A DNA stretch of 64,000 nucleotides from Sphingobium sp. DEHP117 (GTDB lineage: Bacteria; Pseudomonadota; Alphaproteobacteria; Sphingomonadales; Sphingomonadaceae): the NCBI RefSeq assembly GCF_030867385.1, contig NZ_JAPFBJ010000001.1, positions 558,001 to 622,000 on the forward strand, in the 5' to 3' direction. Both the position numbers and the translations under genes were made by a program. Of the stretch, positions 18,901-29,588 are shown piece after piece. Under the pieces are notes generated by a model that saw only the letters and a program-made list of their open reading frames with translations, did no database searches and was not told the origin of the DNA. The first letter of the stretch is position 1; each line of letters starts with the position of its first letter.

Positions 18901-20208
18901 CTTATGGAGAGGCTGCGCGCAGCTCCAGTGAAGGCGCAACTGCGTTATGTCGGACCGGCTGAAGCCGTTTGGCGCATGAGCCGGATCGAGATTGTCGACA
19001 TAACCGGCAACATCGCGCTGCGGGCGGACGTTAGCGGCACTGGCGCGAACCCGGTCATCGTCGGCGCGCTTCTGACACGCGACGCAGGGTTGGAAAGCCC
19101 TGTCACCGGCATGCGCCTTTCCAAGCTCAACGCGCGCGCGCAGTTTGACGGCTCGCGGCTGGTGTTCTCGCAAATGGACGGCGTGGCATCCAATGGTGGG
19201 CGGGTGAGCGGCCGCGGCAGTTTTGACTTCTCGCTGGGGCAGGGAGTCGGCATCGATATGGCGCTGAACGCCGAGAACGCCGAGCTGCTGAATCGCGACG
19301 ATATCGGCGCTACTGTGAGCGGCCCTATTGCCATCAAGTCCAACGGTGTCGGCGGAACGATCAGCGGCGAGTTCGACGTAGTGCGCAGCAGTTTCACGCT
19401 TGGGCGAGCGGCGGCGGTGGCGCAGATTCCACAACTTCAGGTCATTGAGCGCAACGGACGCCAGGGCGACTTCACGCCGGTTGATCGCGGCGCGGCGTGG
19501 ACTCTTGATATAGACGCGCGTGCGCGCAATCGTCTGATGGTAAATGGTATGGGGCTTGCGAGCGAATGGCGCATGAATCTCGCCATCGAAGGCAATGTGA
19601 CCAACCCGCGTTTGCTAGGCAGAGCGGAGATGATCCGCGGCACCTATGATTTCGCCGGGCGGCGTTTTGACCTTACCTCCGGCACCCTGCGCTTTGACGG
19701 GAGCGTGCCCGCGAACCCCGAGCTTGATATCACGGCCGAGGCGGTGCTGAGTGGCCTCAATGCCACCATCCACATCACAGGCAGTAGTGCGGCGCCGATC
19801 ATCTCGTTCACCAGCGTGCCTGCCATGCCGCAGGACGAAGTTCTGTCCCGTTTGCTTTTCGGATCAGGCGTTACCCAGTTGTCGGCACCCGAGGCGTTGC
19901 AGCTAGCGGCCGCCGTCACATCGTTGAGAGGTGGCAAAGGCGGCCTCGACCCCATTAACGCCGTGCGCAAGGCAGCGGGCCTCGATCGGCTGCGAATCCT
20001 TCCCGCCGATCAGACAACAGGCCAGGGAACGGCAATCGGCGCAGGAAAATATATCACCCGCCGTATCTATGTTGAGCTTATCAGCGATGGTCAAGGATAC
20101 TCGGCCACGCGGCTCGAATACCAGGTTACACGGTGGCTTTCTTTGCTTTCTAGCGTTTCTACACTCGGTCGGCAAAGTATTACGGCAAGAATTTCAAAAG
20201 ATTATTAG
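15997..20208 (+). CDS. tamB: translocation and assembly module protein TamB
   Basis: The 1403-aa protein has one N-terminal inner-membrane helix (VTLALLVLLLALGGTLAW, about residues 32-50), a long periplasmic region of repetitive beta segments forming the lipid/chaperone groove, and the conserved C-terminal TamB (DUF490) domain (about residues 1050-1403; RGTYDFAGRRFDLTSGTLRF and SRLLFGSG). TamB works with TamA in outer-membrane protein insertion and in phospholipid transport. It shares 1 nt with tamA. Confidence 0.94.
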   Translation: MAAEEAEPQSAATPGAARGASLRRALRVSRRAVTLALLVLLLALGGTLAWLDSAPGHRFAARQIASWAPQSGLRISVGRIEGSLYKNAVLHDVRVSDARGLFLEAPSVRLDWWPLGWLSNRLEIDTLHIPRARLYRLPKLRPGKPGKILPDFDIRIMRLAVDRLEMSRGVTGHADVLSFVGDADIRDGHALLDLRLASLTGRDSLVLALDSRPDENRFNVEIAVDAPARGLLATLAGLKQDANLRLEGKGDWAAWDGRLVATLNRQSAAGLDIHLRKGAFRVEGAISGGAIATRGLLARLSSPQMQLRADGRYADKLLSGTLSAQSDALALSLKGGVHLNGWGYDNLLVDVGLRKPSALLRNFDARALVARLRLNGPFDGARFDYLLKADQLRFGKTVLHGVRASGDGRVGAGGKPTFVPLDLSAQRIDGQGDIIASVLRRISVRGMLQKSGNVITSAPLKLRSDRLNGELVALFDLRSGRYDLALTGNVRGVEIRGLGLVDLQSRLRATPGPQGSFALSGKVAAAVRRLDNAFLRTLGGGLPRAQADVALGRDGRLFLNRLVLRAPLLELHGSGVRNPDGSVRLNGSGTHARYGPVRLTLSGRLERPAVEALLARPMSGAGGLADVRLTLDPDTAGYTYNAQGRSALGDFDSTGAIELPPGGQQSAIRVGSLRVSGSEGSGRLLIVPGGLSGRLLFAGPVHGAVDLAVTGGVQKVSASLRIDSARFDGAVPVDLYRGRLKAELSLDPGGANLDATLSGSGAQVGGFRINRFAMDAHMVDGLGKVRANILGQRGRQFNLRLEADVARDEIAMVLSGTLDGRAVSLDRRALLRRVEGGWALDPVTLRYDGGAAQIRNAHFGEETRLDLGLRRMPLSLLDLSNSDMGLAGLASGTLSYAQPRGGLPSGSARVTVRGLSRSGLTRTSPPVDLGINADLSTTRLALRAVIAQKGTTIGRGQALMTPLAGQGGLMERLRAAPVKAQLRYVGPAEAVWRMSRIEIVDITGNIALRADVSGTGANPVIVGALLTRDAGLESPVTGMRLSKLNARAQFDGSRLVFSQMDGVASNGGRVSGRGSFDFSLGQGVGIDMALNAENAELLNRDDIGATVSGPIAIKSNGVGGTISGEFDVVRSSFTLGRAAAVAQIPQLQVIERNGRQGDFTPVDRGAAWTLDIDARARNRLMVNGMGLASEWRMNLAIEGNVTNPRLLGRAEMIRGTYDFAGRRFDLTSGTLRFDGSVPANPELDITAEAVLSGLNATIHITGSSAAPIISFTSVPAMPQDEVLSRLLFGSGVTQLSAPEALQLAAAVTSLRGGKGGLDPINAVRKAAGLDRLRILPADQTTGQGTAIGAGKYITRRIYVELISDGQGYSATRLEYQVTRWLSLLSSVSTLGRQSITARISKDY

Positions 20209-20288
20209 GTTGTTAACCTTGGGCATGCATTATTGCCCCAACAAATAAAAATCAGAGCTGAGTATGGGGTGCGCTAGAGAGGAAGCAC

Positions 20289-22061
20289 ATGACCATAAGA
20301 GCCCTTGTTTCATACGCCACCGCGATTTTCTTTGTATTGATGCTGGCAATAATCGGTGTCGGCGGTGTTCGAATAGATGAAATCCGCATGGGCGGACCTA
20401 TCCAGAAGAATACGCAACATGCGTCCGATCTGATAGCCGACATTTTGCCGCCCCCAGAATATGTCATCGAACCCTATCTCGAGGCGTCGCTGCTTGCGCG
20501 GGATCCCTCCAGCTATTCATTGCGGGCGCAGCGGCTACAGAAGCTTAGGGCCGAATATGACGCGCGCCACCGCTATTGGCTCGAGACACATTTCGATCCT
20601 ACGCTGCAGAAGCTTGTCACCCAGGACACGCACGAACCCGCGATGAAATTCTGGTCCGTGCTTGACGCCGAGTTTTTGCCGGCCATGCAGACGGGAGACC
20701 GTCAGCGCATCGATATGGCATTTGCCGATCTTGCCGCCGCATATGAGATACATCGTGGCAAGGTCGATCAAACTGTCCAGATGGCGTTGGATTATCAGCG
20801 AAAACTCAAAAATCAGGCCGACAACCAGCTCGCCACGACGCTGACGATATTGTTCGCGCTGGCGGCGGCGATCGTCACCCTGCTTCTCCTGTTCTCCGGA
20901 TTTATCCAGGGCCGCGTGGTCTCGCCAATACGGCGGCTCGGGCGCCAGATGCGTGCGATGTCAGAAGGTGAGATAGTTGACATCGGCCGCGATGCAGAGC
21001 GCCAGGATGAAATTGGTCACGCGGCTCGTGCGCTGGAGGGCATCGTCGCCTCCGTGGCGGAAAAGGCGGCGCGAGAGGCTCATGAGAGAGCAGAAACGCA
21101 AGGGATGATTGTCGATGCCCTGGGCGTGGCCATGGAAAAACTGCGCAGCGGCGTGCTTCATCACCGCATCAACGTGTCGTTTCCGGCAGAGTATGCGAGC
21201 TTGCGTGACGACTACAACAAAGCCGTAGATTCGATGCGGCAGGCGATCGAGGAGGTGACTGCTTCGGTGCATATGCTGAACTCCAGCGCGTCGGAGATCG
21301 ACACCGCCACCCAGGATTTGTCCCAGCGAACAGAGCATCAGGCCGCCAACCTCCAGGAGACCGCCGCTGCCATGCAGCAGTTGACCGGCCGGGTTGCGGA
21401 AGCGGCGTCTGCTTCGAACACAGCACACAGCACCGTGACCGACGTACAAAAGCGGGCCGACGAAAATGGCGATACCGTGAAGCGCGCCATCGAAGCGATG
21501 ACGGGGATCGAGGAAAGCGCCCATGCGATCGCGCAGATCACCAACGTCATCGATGGCATTGCATTTCAGACCAATCTGCTCGCGCTTAACGCGGGTGTTG
21601 AGGCGGCCCGCGCGGGAGATGCGGGGAAGGGGTTTGCCGTTGTGGCGAACGAAGTTCGTGCGCTTGCCCAGCGCTGCTCAGACGCCGCGCGGGACATCAA
21701 GGCCCTTATCCAAGACAGTAATGCGCATATCGATGGCGGCGTCGCCCTTGTGCGCGCGTCGGGAGAGGCCTTGCAGCAGATCATGGATCGAGTTGGCAAT
21801 GTCTCCGGGCTTATTGAAATGATTGCTGAATCTGCCAGCGATCAGGCGGAAGGTGTGCAGCAGATCAACGCGACGATCGGCAGCATTGACCGCATGACGC
21901 AGCAGAATGCCGCCATGGGCGAAGAATGCAACGCGGCGGCTCGCATTTTGAAGAATGAGTCGGACAGGCTGCGCGATCTGGTGAACAGGTTTGACGTCGG
22001 ACATTCCAATGCCGGACGCGCGAACTCCGTATCTCGGCCTGCAGTTTTGCGCGCCGCCTGA
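20289..22061 (+). CDS. methyl-accepting chemotaxis protein
   Basis: The 590-aa receptor has TM1 at about residues 8-27, a periplasmic four-helix-like ligand domain (about 28-185), TM2 (TILFALAAAIVTLLLLFSG, about 187-208), HAMP (about 210-262) and a cytoplasmic signalling domain. The hairpin tip motif is intact (IAFQTNLLALNAGVEAARAG, then GFAVVANEVRALAQ). No C-terminal CheR-binding pentapeptide is seen. The ligand is unknown. No che genes are in the window, so it is an orphan receptor gene. It follows GAGAGGAAG at the start and is followed by a strong terminator. Confidence 0.94.
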   Translation: MTIRALVSYATAIFFVLMLAIIGVGGVRIDEIRMGGPIQKNTQHASDLIADILPPPEYVIEPYLEASLLARDPSSYSLRAQRLQKLRAEYDARHRYWLETHFDPTLQKLVTQDTHEPAMKFWSVLDAEFLPAMQTGDRQRIDMAFADLAAAYEIHRGKVDQTVQMALDYQRKLKNQADNQLATTLTILFALAAAIVTLLLLFSGFIQGRVVSPIRRLGRQMRAMSEGEIVDIGRDAERQDEIGHAARALEGIVASVAEKAAREAHERAETQGMIVDALGVAMEKLRSGVLHHRINVSFPAEYASLRDDYNKAVDSMRQAIEEVTASVHMLNSSASEIDTATQDLSQRTEHQAANLQETAAAMQQLTGRVAEAASASNTAHSTVTDVQKRADENGDTVKRAIEAMTGIEESAHAIAQITNVIDGIAFQTNLLALNAGVEAARAGDAGKGFAVVANEVRALAQRCSDAARDIKALIQDSNAHIDGGVALVRASGEALQQIMDRVGNVSGLIEMIAESASDQAEGVQQINATIGSIDRMTQQNAAMGEECNAAARILKNESDRLRDLVNRFDVGHSNAGRANSVSRPAVLRAA

Positions 22062-22080
22062 TTTTTACCTACCCCACTGA

Positions 22081-22119
22081 AAGGCCCGGCGGCATCGCTG
22101 CCACCGGGCCTTCTTTTTT
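22081..22119 (+). terminator. rho-independent terminator after the chemoreceptor gene
   Basis: A stem of about 13 bp with one mismatch (AAGGCCCGG-C-GGCA / TGCC-A-CCGGGCCTT) with loop TCGC is followed by TTCTTTTTT. It ends the chemoreceptor transcript just before the convergent glnA stop. Confidence 0.9.
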
Positions 22120-22136
22120 GCATAAATCCGGTAGGA

Positions 22137-23549
22137 TCAGGAGCTATAGTACATGTCGAACTCGACCGGGCTGGGCGTCATTTCCCAGACAGCCACGTCC
22201 TCCCGCTTCAGCTCGATATAAGCCTCGATCTGATCCTTGGTGAACACGTCGCCCTTCAGCAGGAAGTCCATATCGGCTTCCAGGCTGTCCAGTGCCTCGC
22301 GAAGCGAGCCGCAGACGGTGGGAACGAGCGAAAGTTCTTCGGGCGGCAGGTCATACAGGTTCTTGTCCATCGGGTCGCCCGGGTGGATCTTGTTCTGAAT
22401 GCCGTCCAGACCCGCCATCAGCAGCGATGCATAGCAGAGATAGGGGTTTGCAAGCGCATCGGGGAAGCGGAATTCCACGCGCTTCGCCTTGGAGCCGCTG
22501 CCATAGGGGATACGGCAGGAGGCCGAACGGTTGCGGCTGGAATAAGCCAGCAGCACCGGCGCCTCATAGCCCGGCACCAGGCGCTTGTAGCTGTTGGTGG
22601 TCGGGTTGGTGAAGGCGTTCAATGCCTTGGCGTGCTTGATGACGCCGCCGATGAAGTATAGGCACATGTCAGACAAACCGGCATAGCCGTCGCCCGCGAA
22701 AAGCGGATTCTTGCCGTCCCAGATCGACATATGCGTGTGCATGCCGGAGCCGTTGTCGAGCTTGATCGGCTTGGGCATGAAGGTCGCGGTCTTGCCATAG
22801 GCCTGCGCGACCTGATGCACGACATACTTATAGATCTGCATGCGGTCGGCGGTCGTGACCAGCGTGCCGAAGGTCATCCCCAGCTCGTGCTGCGCAGCGG
22901 CAACCTCGTGGTGGTGCTTGTCGCAAGGAAGGCCCATCTCCAGCATGGTCGAGACCATCTCGCCGCGGATGTCCATGCAGCTGTCGACCGGAGCGACCGG
23001 GAAATAGCCACCCTTGGCACGCGGACGATGGCCGAGGTTGCCGCCCTCATATTCGCGGCCGGTGTTGGTGGGCAGCTCGATGTCGTCAATCTTGAAGAAG
23101 CTGCCATCATAGCCGGTGGAAAAGCGGACGTCGTCGAACATGAAGAACTCGGCTTCTGGGCCGACATAGACGGTATCGCCGATGCCCGTGGTCTTCAGAA
23201 ACGCCTCGGCGCGCTTGGCAGTGCTGCGCGGGTCGCGGGCATAGAGTTCGCCGTTCGAAGGCTCGACGATGTCGCAGAACAGGATCATCATCGGCGTTGC
23301 GCTGAACGGATCTATGTAGACCGCGTCCAGATCGGGCTTCAGGATCATGTCGGACTCATTGATCGCCTTCCAGCCCTCGATCGAGCTGCCGTCGAACATC
23401 AGGCCTTCGGACAGCTCATCCTCTCCCATCACGCCTGCGCACATGGTGAGGTGCTGCCATTTGCCCTTGGGATCGGTGAAGCGCAGATCGACCCACTCGA
23501 TCTCCTTCTCTTCGATCATTTTCAGGATGTCTTTGGGCGAATTCGCCAT
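22137..23549 (-). CDS. glnA: glutamine synthetase, type I
   Basis: Makes glutamine from glutamate and ammonia using ATP; the main nitrogen-assimilation enzyme. 470 aa is the usual GSI-beta length. Signatures: [17 protein letters not shown], metal and substrate loop [20 protein letters not shown], and the adenylylation-site tyrosine region near the C-terminus ([12 protein letters not shown]). The matching adenylyltransferase glnE is also in this window at 57227. It lies 105 bp downstream of glnB, the usual glnBA operon of alphaproteobacteria. Confidence 0.97.
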   Translation of the reverse strand: MANSPKDILKMIEEKEIEWVDLRFTDPKGKWQHLTMCAGVMGEDELSEGLMFDGSSIEGWKAINESDMILKPDLDAVYIDPFSATPMMILFCDIVEPSNGELYARDPRSTAKRAEAFLKTTGIGDTVYVGPEAEFFMFDDVRFSTGYDGSFFKIDDIELPTNTGREYEGGNLGHRPRAKGGYFPVAPVDSCMDIRGEMVSTMLEMGLPCDKHHHEVAAAQHELGMTFGTLVTTADRMQIYKYVVHQVAQAYGKTATFMPKPIKLDNGSGMHTHMSIWDGKNPLFAGDGYAGLSDMCLYFIGGVIKHAKALNAFTNPTTNSYKRLVPGYEAPVLLAYSSRNRSASCRIPYGSGSKAKRVEFRFPDALANPYLCYASLLMAGLDGIQNKIHPGDPMDKNLYDLPPEELSLVPTVCGSLREALDSLEADMDFLLKGDVFTKDQIEAYIELKREDVAVWEMTPSPVEFDMYYSS

Positions 23550-23654
23550 TTCTGCATACCCTTTCTACAGTTTCGACCGGGTCCCTTCCCGGATCGGCAG
23601 TTCAAATCATGAGTTTTCCGCCCGGCTCATCGCAGCGGAAATGAGTGGTAGCGT

Positions 23655-24038
<384 letters not shown>

Positions 24039-24151
24039 GCGTTCACGCCCCCTCTGCCGACGCCGGTGCGCAGCACAAAGGTCGCGCGGAACGCGACTCG
24101 CCAGCGACTTTCAGCGATGCGGCTGGAAATGTCTATAATGCCGTCAATTCA

Positions 24152-24188
24152 GGCAGGGCTGGCGATGCCTGCCTGTTTTTTAGGCAGG
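24152..24188. other. overlapping inverted repeats (CAGGCAGG / CCTGCCTG) between glnB and galE
   Basis: Three related octamers at 24152, 24170 and 24182 allow alternative hairpins. On the minus strand GCCTGCCT-aaaac-AGGCAGGC falls just past the galE stop and could end that transcript, but no U-tract follows. Position suggests a terminator or an insulating hairpin. Confidence 0.35.
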
Positions 24189-24198
24189 CCACGCGTCG

Positions 24199-25206
24199 CT
24201 ATTCCCCGCGGATTTCCGTCAATTTACGCTCCCAAGCAAGAGCATGACCGATGATGGTGTCAAGGTCGGCAAAGCGCGGGTTCCAGGGAAAGGTCGCCAG
24301 GATCGCGCGATTGTCTGATACCAGCGATGCCGGGTCGCCGGCCCGGCGCCCCTCTATATGGCGTTCGATCTTGAGATTGGTTACGCGATCCACCGCATCG
24401 AGCACTTCGAGCACCGAAAATCCCCGCCCATAGCCGCAGTTCAGCAGATAGTTGCGAGAGGGTTCGGCGATCAGGGCTTCGAGCGCCAGGACATGCGCGG
24501 CGGCAAGGTCAGATACGTGGATATAATCGCGTACGCCGGTACCGTCGGGCGTGTCGAAATCCGTACCAAACACACCCACATGCCCGCGTTTGCCCAGTGC
24601 CGCCTCGACTGCCACCTTGATGAGATGGGTGGCTCCGGCTGTCGATTGACCCGAGCGCGCCTGCGGATCCGCGCCCGCGACGTTGAAATAGCGGAGCGCA
24701 CAATAGTTTATCGGGTGCGCCGCCGAGATGTCGGCCAGCATATACTCCGTCATCAGCTTCGACATGCCATATGGGTTGATCGGGCGCTGCGGGCAGCTCT
24801 CCGAGATCGGGCTGACCTCGGGCATGCCATAGGTCGCCGCAGTCGAAGAGAAGATGAAATGTGGCACGCCGCAGCGCACCGCGCTTTCGATCAGAGCGCG
24901 ACTGTTGACCGTATTGTTATGATAATATTTCAATGGATTATCGACGGATTCTGGGACAACAATCGAACCCGCGAAATGCATCACCGCCTTGACGCCGTGC
25001 TCGCGCATCGCGGCCTCAACTGCTGCCTGGTCACCGATGTTCGCCTCAACGAGAGGAACGTCGCCGGGAAGGGCAAAGCGAAAGCCGGTCGAAAGATTGT
25101 CCACCACCACGACCGGCCATCCGGAATCGCGCAAGGCCAGTACCGCGTGGCTGCCGATATAGCCGGCACCTCCGGTAACGAGCACAGTTGGCTTGGTCGA
25201 CATCAC
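24199..25206 (-). CDS. galE: UDP-glucose 4-epimerase
   Basis: Interconverts UDP-glucose and UDP-galactose with bound NAD; supplies galactose for exopolysaccharide and glycolipid synthesis. The 335-aa extended SDR shows the NAD motif VTGGAGYIGSHAV, the catalytic SSTAATYG and YxxxK (NPYGMSKLMTEYML) and the product-binding region near GTGVRDYIHVSDLA. Tandem ATG codons at 25206 and 25203 are possible starts. It stands 86 bp from the beta-oxidation operon upstream and may be separately transcribed. Confidence 0.95.
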   Translation of the reverse strand: MMSTKPTVLVTGGAGYIGSHAVLALRDSGWPVVVVDNLSTGFRFALPGDVPLVEANIGDQAAVEAAMREHGVKAVMHFAGSIVVPESVDNPLKYYHNNTVNSRALIESAVRCGVPHFIFSSTAATYGMPEVSPISESCPQRPINPYGMSKLMTEYMLADISAAHPINYCALRYFNVAGADPQARSGQSTAGATHLIKVAVEAALGKRGHVGVFGTDFDTPDGTGVRDYIHVSDLAAAHVLALEALIAEPSRNYLLNCGYGRGFSVLEVLDAVDRVTNLKIERHIEGRRAGDPASLVSDNRAILATFPWNPRFADLDTIIGHALAWERKLTEIRGE

Positions 25207-25292
25207 TCATTTCTCCATCGCATTCGGACGCCCCGATTAGCGGGTCGGGGGCAGCAGATGCAATGCAATGCCGCAGAAAAACGAAATGCCGG

Positions 25293-27479
25293 TTAAGCCG
25301 CCGCCTTTTTTGTGCCGCCATGGAAAGTTGCGCCGCTTTTCGCCATGTCGCGCAACTGGGCGGTGGGGGCGAAGCGGTCACCTTGCTCCGCCGCAAGCCG
25401 ATCGAGCGTCTCCACCACCTGGGCTATGCCCAGGGTGTCCATATGACTGAATGGCCCGCCGGTCCACGGCGCGAAGCCCCAACCAAAAATGGCGCCGATG
25501 TCGCCATCTTCTGGAGCCATCAATACACCTTCCTCGAAACAGCGCGCGCACTCTATGAGCTGGCGGAAGAGCAGGCGTTCGCGCACTTCCGCCGCAACCG
25601 GTTGACGAGCGGCACGTGGGAAATGCTCAGCAAGGCCGGGCCACAGGAACTTTGGCCCGCCCTCAGCGGGATATTCATAATAGCCTTTGCTGTTCTTGCG
25701 CCCCAGCCTCCCTAGCGTCACCACCATTGTTTCGATCACGTCGTCGGCCTTGCTGGGCTGATAGGCATCACCCAGCGCCTTTCGCGTGGCGGACATGATC
25801 TTGTAGCCCAGTTCGATCGACACCTCGTCTCCCACCGCGAGCGGGCCGACCGGCATGCCGAGCTGCCGTCCGACATTCTCGATAAGCGCGGGATTTATGC
25901 CCTCGGCGAGCATCTGCACACCCTCGCTGACATAGGTTGAAAAGCAGCGCGACGTGTAAAACCCGCGGCTGTCGTTGACGACGATCGGGGTCTTCCTGAT
26001 CTGGCGCACATAGTCCAGCGCTTTGGCGATAGCCTGCTGGCCAGTCTTTTTGCCCAATATGATCTCTACTAATGGCATCTTCTCAACCGGAGAAAAGAAG
26101 TGGATGCCGATGAAGTTTTCCGGCTTGCTCCAGGCTTGCGCCAGCCCGGTGATGGGCAGGGTAGAAGTGTTGGAGCCGAAGATGGTGTCCGGCCCCAGCA
26201 CAGCCTCGACGCGCTGGGTGATCTCCGCTTTGATCGCCGGATCCTCGAACACCGCCTCGATCACGAAGTCGCAACCCGCAAGCGATGCCGCATCTGTGAC
26301 GGGGGTAACGCGGCCCAGCACCTCGGCCATCTTGTCCGCGCTCATCTTGCCGCGCGAAACGCGCTTTTGCAGTTCGGCCTCGACATGAGCCTTGCCTTTT
26401 TCGGCCGACGCCATGTCGCGATCCAGCAGCATCACCTGCATGCCTGCCTGTGCGGACACTGTGGCTATGCCCGCGCCCATCATGCCCGCACCTAACATCG
26501 CGAGCTTTCCAGTGGGGGCAGGGGGTATGCCTGCCGGTCGACGCGCCCCGCGCTCTGCCGCCTGCTTGTTGACGAACAGCGTCCGCACCATGTTGCGCGA
26601 TTGCGGCTGCGCGATCACCTTGGCGAAATACTTGCTCTCGATCCGCAAGGCGCGGTCCATTGGCAGCTGAAGCCCCTCGTAGACGGCGGAGAGCAGGGCA
26701 ACCGGCGCATTCATGTTGCGCTGTGCCTCTTTCTGCATCATCGGGATCGCGCCCATGAAGGTTTGCGCGAAATTGGGGTTCATCGATCCCGCGCCGCCGG
26801 GCACCTTATAACCTTTGACGTCCCATGGTTGCGCAGACGCGCTCGGATTGGCCTTCACCCAGGCCTTGGCGGCATCGAGCGTCGTTCCAGCGGGCACCAG
26901 CTCATCGATCAGCTTCAGCGCTGCGCCCTCTGCCGGTGTGAACAGCTTGCCCTGCAGCATATACATTAATGCCGTCTGTGCGCCGGTGATGCGCGGAAAG
27001 CGCTGGCTCCCGCCGCCGCCGGGGAACAGGCCCACCAGAATTTCGGGGAGGCCGAGCTGGGTCTTGGGATTGTCGCCGACGACACGGCGGTGGCAAGCGA
27101 GCGCCAGCTCGAACCCGCCGCCGACACAAGTGCCCTCGATAGCACACGCAACAGGCTTGCCGCAGGTTTCGAGGCGACGGAGCACCCTGTTCAGCTCGAA
27201 TACACGGGTGAAAAGGGTAGCCATGTCGAGCGTCTGGCCCGGCGGCGGAAGCAGCATGTCCTCCATCGCCTTAAGGTCCATTCCGGCCATGAAACCGCTG
27301 TCTTTTCCCGATGCGATGACCGCGCCCTTGACGGCCTCGTCGGTGGAAAGCCGGTCAACGGCGGCCTCCAGATCGGCGATGAACTGCGCGCCGATCACAT
27401 TCATGCTCTGGCCAGGGCAATCGATTAGCAGGGTGGCGATGCCGTCTGCGTCGACGTCAATACGGATGGTCTGGGTCAT
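25293..27479 (-). CDS. fatty-acid oxidation multifunctional protein (enoyl-CoA hydratase / 3-hydroxyacyl-CoA dehydrogenase)
   Basis: The 728-aa FadB/FadJ-type protein catalyses hydration and NAD-dependent oxidation of enoyl-CoA in beta-oxidation. N-terminal crotonase domain: [29 protein letters not shown] and [20 protein letters not shown], with the Glu residues of the active site. Middle dehydrogenase domain: [11 protein letters not shown] and [19 protein letters not shown]. The C-terminal helical domain closes the protein. It starts 19 bp after the thiolase stop, forming a two-gene operon. Confidence 0.95.
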   Translation of the reverse strand: MTQTIRIDVDADGIATLLIDCPGQSMNVIGAQFIADLEAAVDRLSTDEAVKGAVIASGKDSGFMAGMDLKAMEDMLLPPPGQTLDMATLFTRVFELNRVLRRLETCGKPVACAIEGTCVGGGFELALACHRRVVGDNPKTQLGLPEILVGLFPGGGGSQRFPRITGAQTALMYMLQGKLFTPAEGAALKLIDELVPAGTTLDAAKAWVKANPSASAQPWDVKGYKVPGGAGSMNPNFAQTFMGAIPMMQKEAQRNMNAPVALLSAVYEGLQLPMDRALRIESKYFAKVIAQPQSRNMVRTLFVNKQAAERGARRPAGIPPAPTGKLAMLGAGMMGAGIATVSAQAGMQVMLLDRDMASAEKGKAHVEAELQKRVSRGKMSADKMAEVLGRVTPVTDAASLAGCDFVIEAVFEDPAIKAEITQRVEAVLGPDTIFGSNTSTLPITGLAQAWSKPENFIGIHFFSPVEKMPLVEIILGKKTGQQAIAKALDYVRQIRKTPIVVNDSRGFYTSRCFSTYVSEGVQMLAEGINPALIENVGRQLGMPVGPLAVGDEVSIELGYKIMSATRKALGDAYQPSKADDVIETMVVTLGRLGRKNSKGYYEYPAEGGPKFLWPGLAEHFPRAARQPVAAEVRERLLFRQLIECARCFEEGVLMAPEDGDIGAIFGWGFAPWTGGPFSHMDTLGIAQVVETLDRLAAEQGDRFAPTAQLRDMAKSGATFHGGTKKAAA

Positions 27480-27498
27480 GTGCTCGCTCCTTCCGTTC

Positions 27499-28707
27499 TC
27501 AAACGCGCTCGATGATGGTGCCGGTGCCCATGCCAGCGCCTACGCACAGGTTCACGAGTGCGGTGCCCTTGCCGGTTCGTTCCAACTCGTCGAGCGCGGT
27601 GCCGAGCACCATCGCGCCTGTCGCGCCGAGCGGATGGCCCATGGCGATCGCGCCGCCGTTGACGTTGACCTGCGCGTGATCGAGGTTCAGCGCCTGCATA
27701 TAGCGCAGGACCACGCTGGCGAACGCCTCGTTGAGTTCCCACAGATCGATGTCGGCCGTGGTCATGCCTGAGCGTTCCAACAGCTTTTGGGCGATGCTCT
27801 CCGGCCCGGTCAGCATGATCATCGGCTCTGAGCCGATCGAGGCGGCGGCGCGAATGCGTGCGCGCGGTTTTAGGCCGTATTTTTCGCCCATCGCCTTGCT
27901 GCCGATGAGGACGGCTGCCGCTCCATCGACGATACCGGAGCTGTTGCCGCCGTGATGCACGTGATCGATTTTCTCGATCTCCGGATAGCGCAAATACGCA
28001 ATCGTGTCGAAACCCGGCATCTGTTCGCCGATGCCTTGAAAGCTTGGCTTGAGCCCGGCGAGCGACTGCATGTCCGTGTCGGGTCGCATATGTTCGTCAT
28101 GGTCCAGGATCACCTCGCCGATGACGTCGCGGATCGGCAGGATAGATTGGGCAAAGCGGCGATCCTCCCACGCCAGCTTCGCACGGCGCTGACTCTCAAC
28201 AGCATAGGCATCGACATCCGTGCGGGAAAATCCGAATTTCGTGGCGATCAGGTCTGCGCCAATGCCCTGTGGCGCGAAATAGGTCTTGTAGGCCACCGCT
28301 GGATCTGTCGCCCATGCCCCGCCGTCGGATGCCATCGGTATACGGCTCATGCTTTCCACCCCGCCGCCGATGGCAAACTGGGCTTCTCCCGAAGCCACCT
28401 TGGCTGCCGCCATGTTGACTGCTTCGAGACCGGAGGCGCAAAACCGGTTGATCTGAACGCCGGGCACGCATTCGGCATAGTCGGCGTTGAGCACCGCCAC
28501 ACGCGCGATGTCCGCGCCCTGCTCACCGACAGGGGTGACGCAGCCCAGGATAACATCATCCACGTCAACCGTGTCGATACCGGTGCGCTCGGGAATGGCG
28601 CGCAATACCTGCGTTGCGAGCTCTATCGGGGTAATTTCGTGGAGCGCGCCGTCAGACTTGCCCTTCCCTCGCGGGCTGCGCACCGCATCAAAGATATAGG
28701 CTTCCAT
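27499..28707 (-). CDS. acetyl-CoA C-acyltransferase (thiolase)
   Basis: Thiolase of 402 aa that cleaves 3-ketoacyl-CoA, the last beta-oxidation step. The nucleophilic Cys lies in [19 protein letters not shown], the catalytic His in [16 protein letters not shown], and the second Cys in [10 protein letters not shown]. The start at 28707 follows AGGAGAGAG; a longer frame to 28800 is not needed. It is the promoter-proximal gene of the pair with the multifunctional protein. Confidence 0.95.
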   Translation of the reverse strand: MEAYIFDAVRSPRGKGKSDGALHEITPIELATQVLRAIPERTGIDTVDVDDVILGCVTPVGEQGADIARVAVLNADYAECVPGVQINRFCASGLEAVNMAAAKVASGEAQFAIGGGVESMSRIPMASDGGAWATDPAVAYKTYFAPQGIGADLIATKFGFSRTDVDAYAVESQRRAKLAWEDRRFAQSILPIRDVIGEVILDHDEHMRPDTDMQSLAGLKPSFQGIGEQMPGFDTIAYLRYPEIEKIDHVHHGGNSSGIVDGAAAVLIGSKAMGEKYGLKPRARIRAAASIGSEPMIMLTGPESIAQKLLERSGMTTADIDLWELNEAFASVVLRYMQALNLDHAQVNVNGGAIAMGHPLGATGAMVLGTALDELERTGKGTALVNLCVGAGMGTGTIIERV

Positions 28708-28980
28708 CGCTCTCTCCTGTACGCTGCGGTCAGTCGTCCGTTTACCCGATAATGTGCGCGGATTATGTCCAAGTGCAAGAGGCTGTGAGCGCCTTCGCAC
28801 TCCCTCTGCAATGCTTCGTCCATCTTCGTATTAGCGCGCCGTAACGTCGGTTCACTTCACACCCTACCAAATTTTTTTGCGTATAGCGGTTTATATATTC
28901 GGAGCCGCCGGAAAAATTGTCGAACACTCTGGTATTTTGGCTCGTGGGGTCCATATGGTGAGGGAATCAGGAGGGGACGG

Positions 28981-29586
28981 ATGGACAACGATAACAACGG
29001 TCAGGGATCTCAGCAGGGGAAGGTGTTTGTTCCCGCTGAAGTGGAGGAGGCGGTGCGCACGCTCATCCGCTGGTCGGGCGACGATCCGCAGCGCGAGGGA
29101 CTGGTCGACACGCCCCGCCGCGTCGCTCGCGCCTGGAAAGAATATTGCGAGGGCTATTCAGAAGATCCGGCCTATCATCTCTCGCGCATTTTCCACGAGG
29201 TTGGCGGCTATGATGAGATCGTGCTGCTGAAAGGGATTCCGTTCCAGTCACACTGCGAGCATCATATGGCGCCGATTACGGGCGTGGCGCACATCGGCTA
29301 TCTGCCGGGCGATTATGTTGTGGGCATTTCAAAATTGGCGCGCGTGCTGCATGGTTTCGCACGCAGGCTTCAGGTCCAGGAGCGGCTGACCGCAGAGATT
29401 GCGGACTGTATCTGGCAACATCTGCATCCGCGCGGTGTGGCCGTGGTGATCGAAGCAACCCATGGTTGCATGACCGGTCGGGGCGTACGCACCCCGGATG
29501 TGGTCATGAAAACAAGCCGGATGATGGGCGTTTTCCGGGAAGAGGAAAAGAGTCGCAAGGAAGTGTTGCGCCTGATGGGAATGTGA
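28981..29586 (+). CDS. folE: GTP cyclohydrolase I
   Basis: Converts GTP to 7,8-dihydroneopterin triphosphate, the entry to folate, tetrahydromonapterin and queuosine precursors. The 201-aa protein has zinc ligands in SHCEHHMAPI and in HGCMTGRGV, and the family motif KLARVLHGFARRLQVQERLT. The next gene starts 2 bp after its stop, a tight operon. The 273-bp gap upstream is AT-rich and should hold the promoter. Confidence 0.97.
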   Translation: MDNDNNGQGSQQGKVFVPAEVEEAVRTLIRWSGDDPQREGLVDTPRRVARAWKEYCEGYSEDPAYHLSRIFHEVGGYDEIVLLKGIPFQSHCEHHMAPITGVAHIGYLPGDYVVGISKLARVLHGFARRLQVQERLTAEIADCIWQHLHPRGVAVVIEATHGCMTGRGVRTPDVVMKTSRMMGVFREEEKSRKEVLRLMGM

Positions 29587-29588
29587 GC

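Noticed and set aside
18037..19434. 465-aa minus-strand frame in tamB
   Set aside because: Shadow frame opposite tamB with no recognised features and no ribosome-binding site.
24136..24180. Possible small RNA with a TATAAT box and terminator hairpin on the plus strand
   Set aside because: The TATAAT has no -35 partner, the predicted transcript would be only about 30 nt and the T-run is only four bases.
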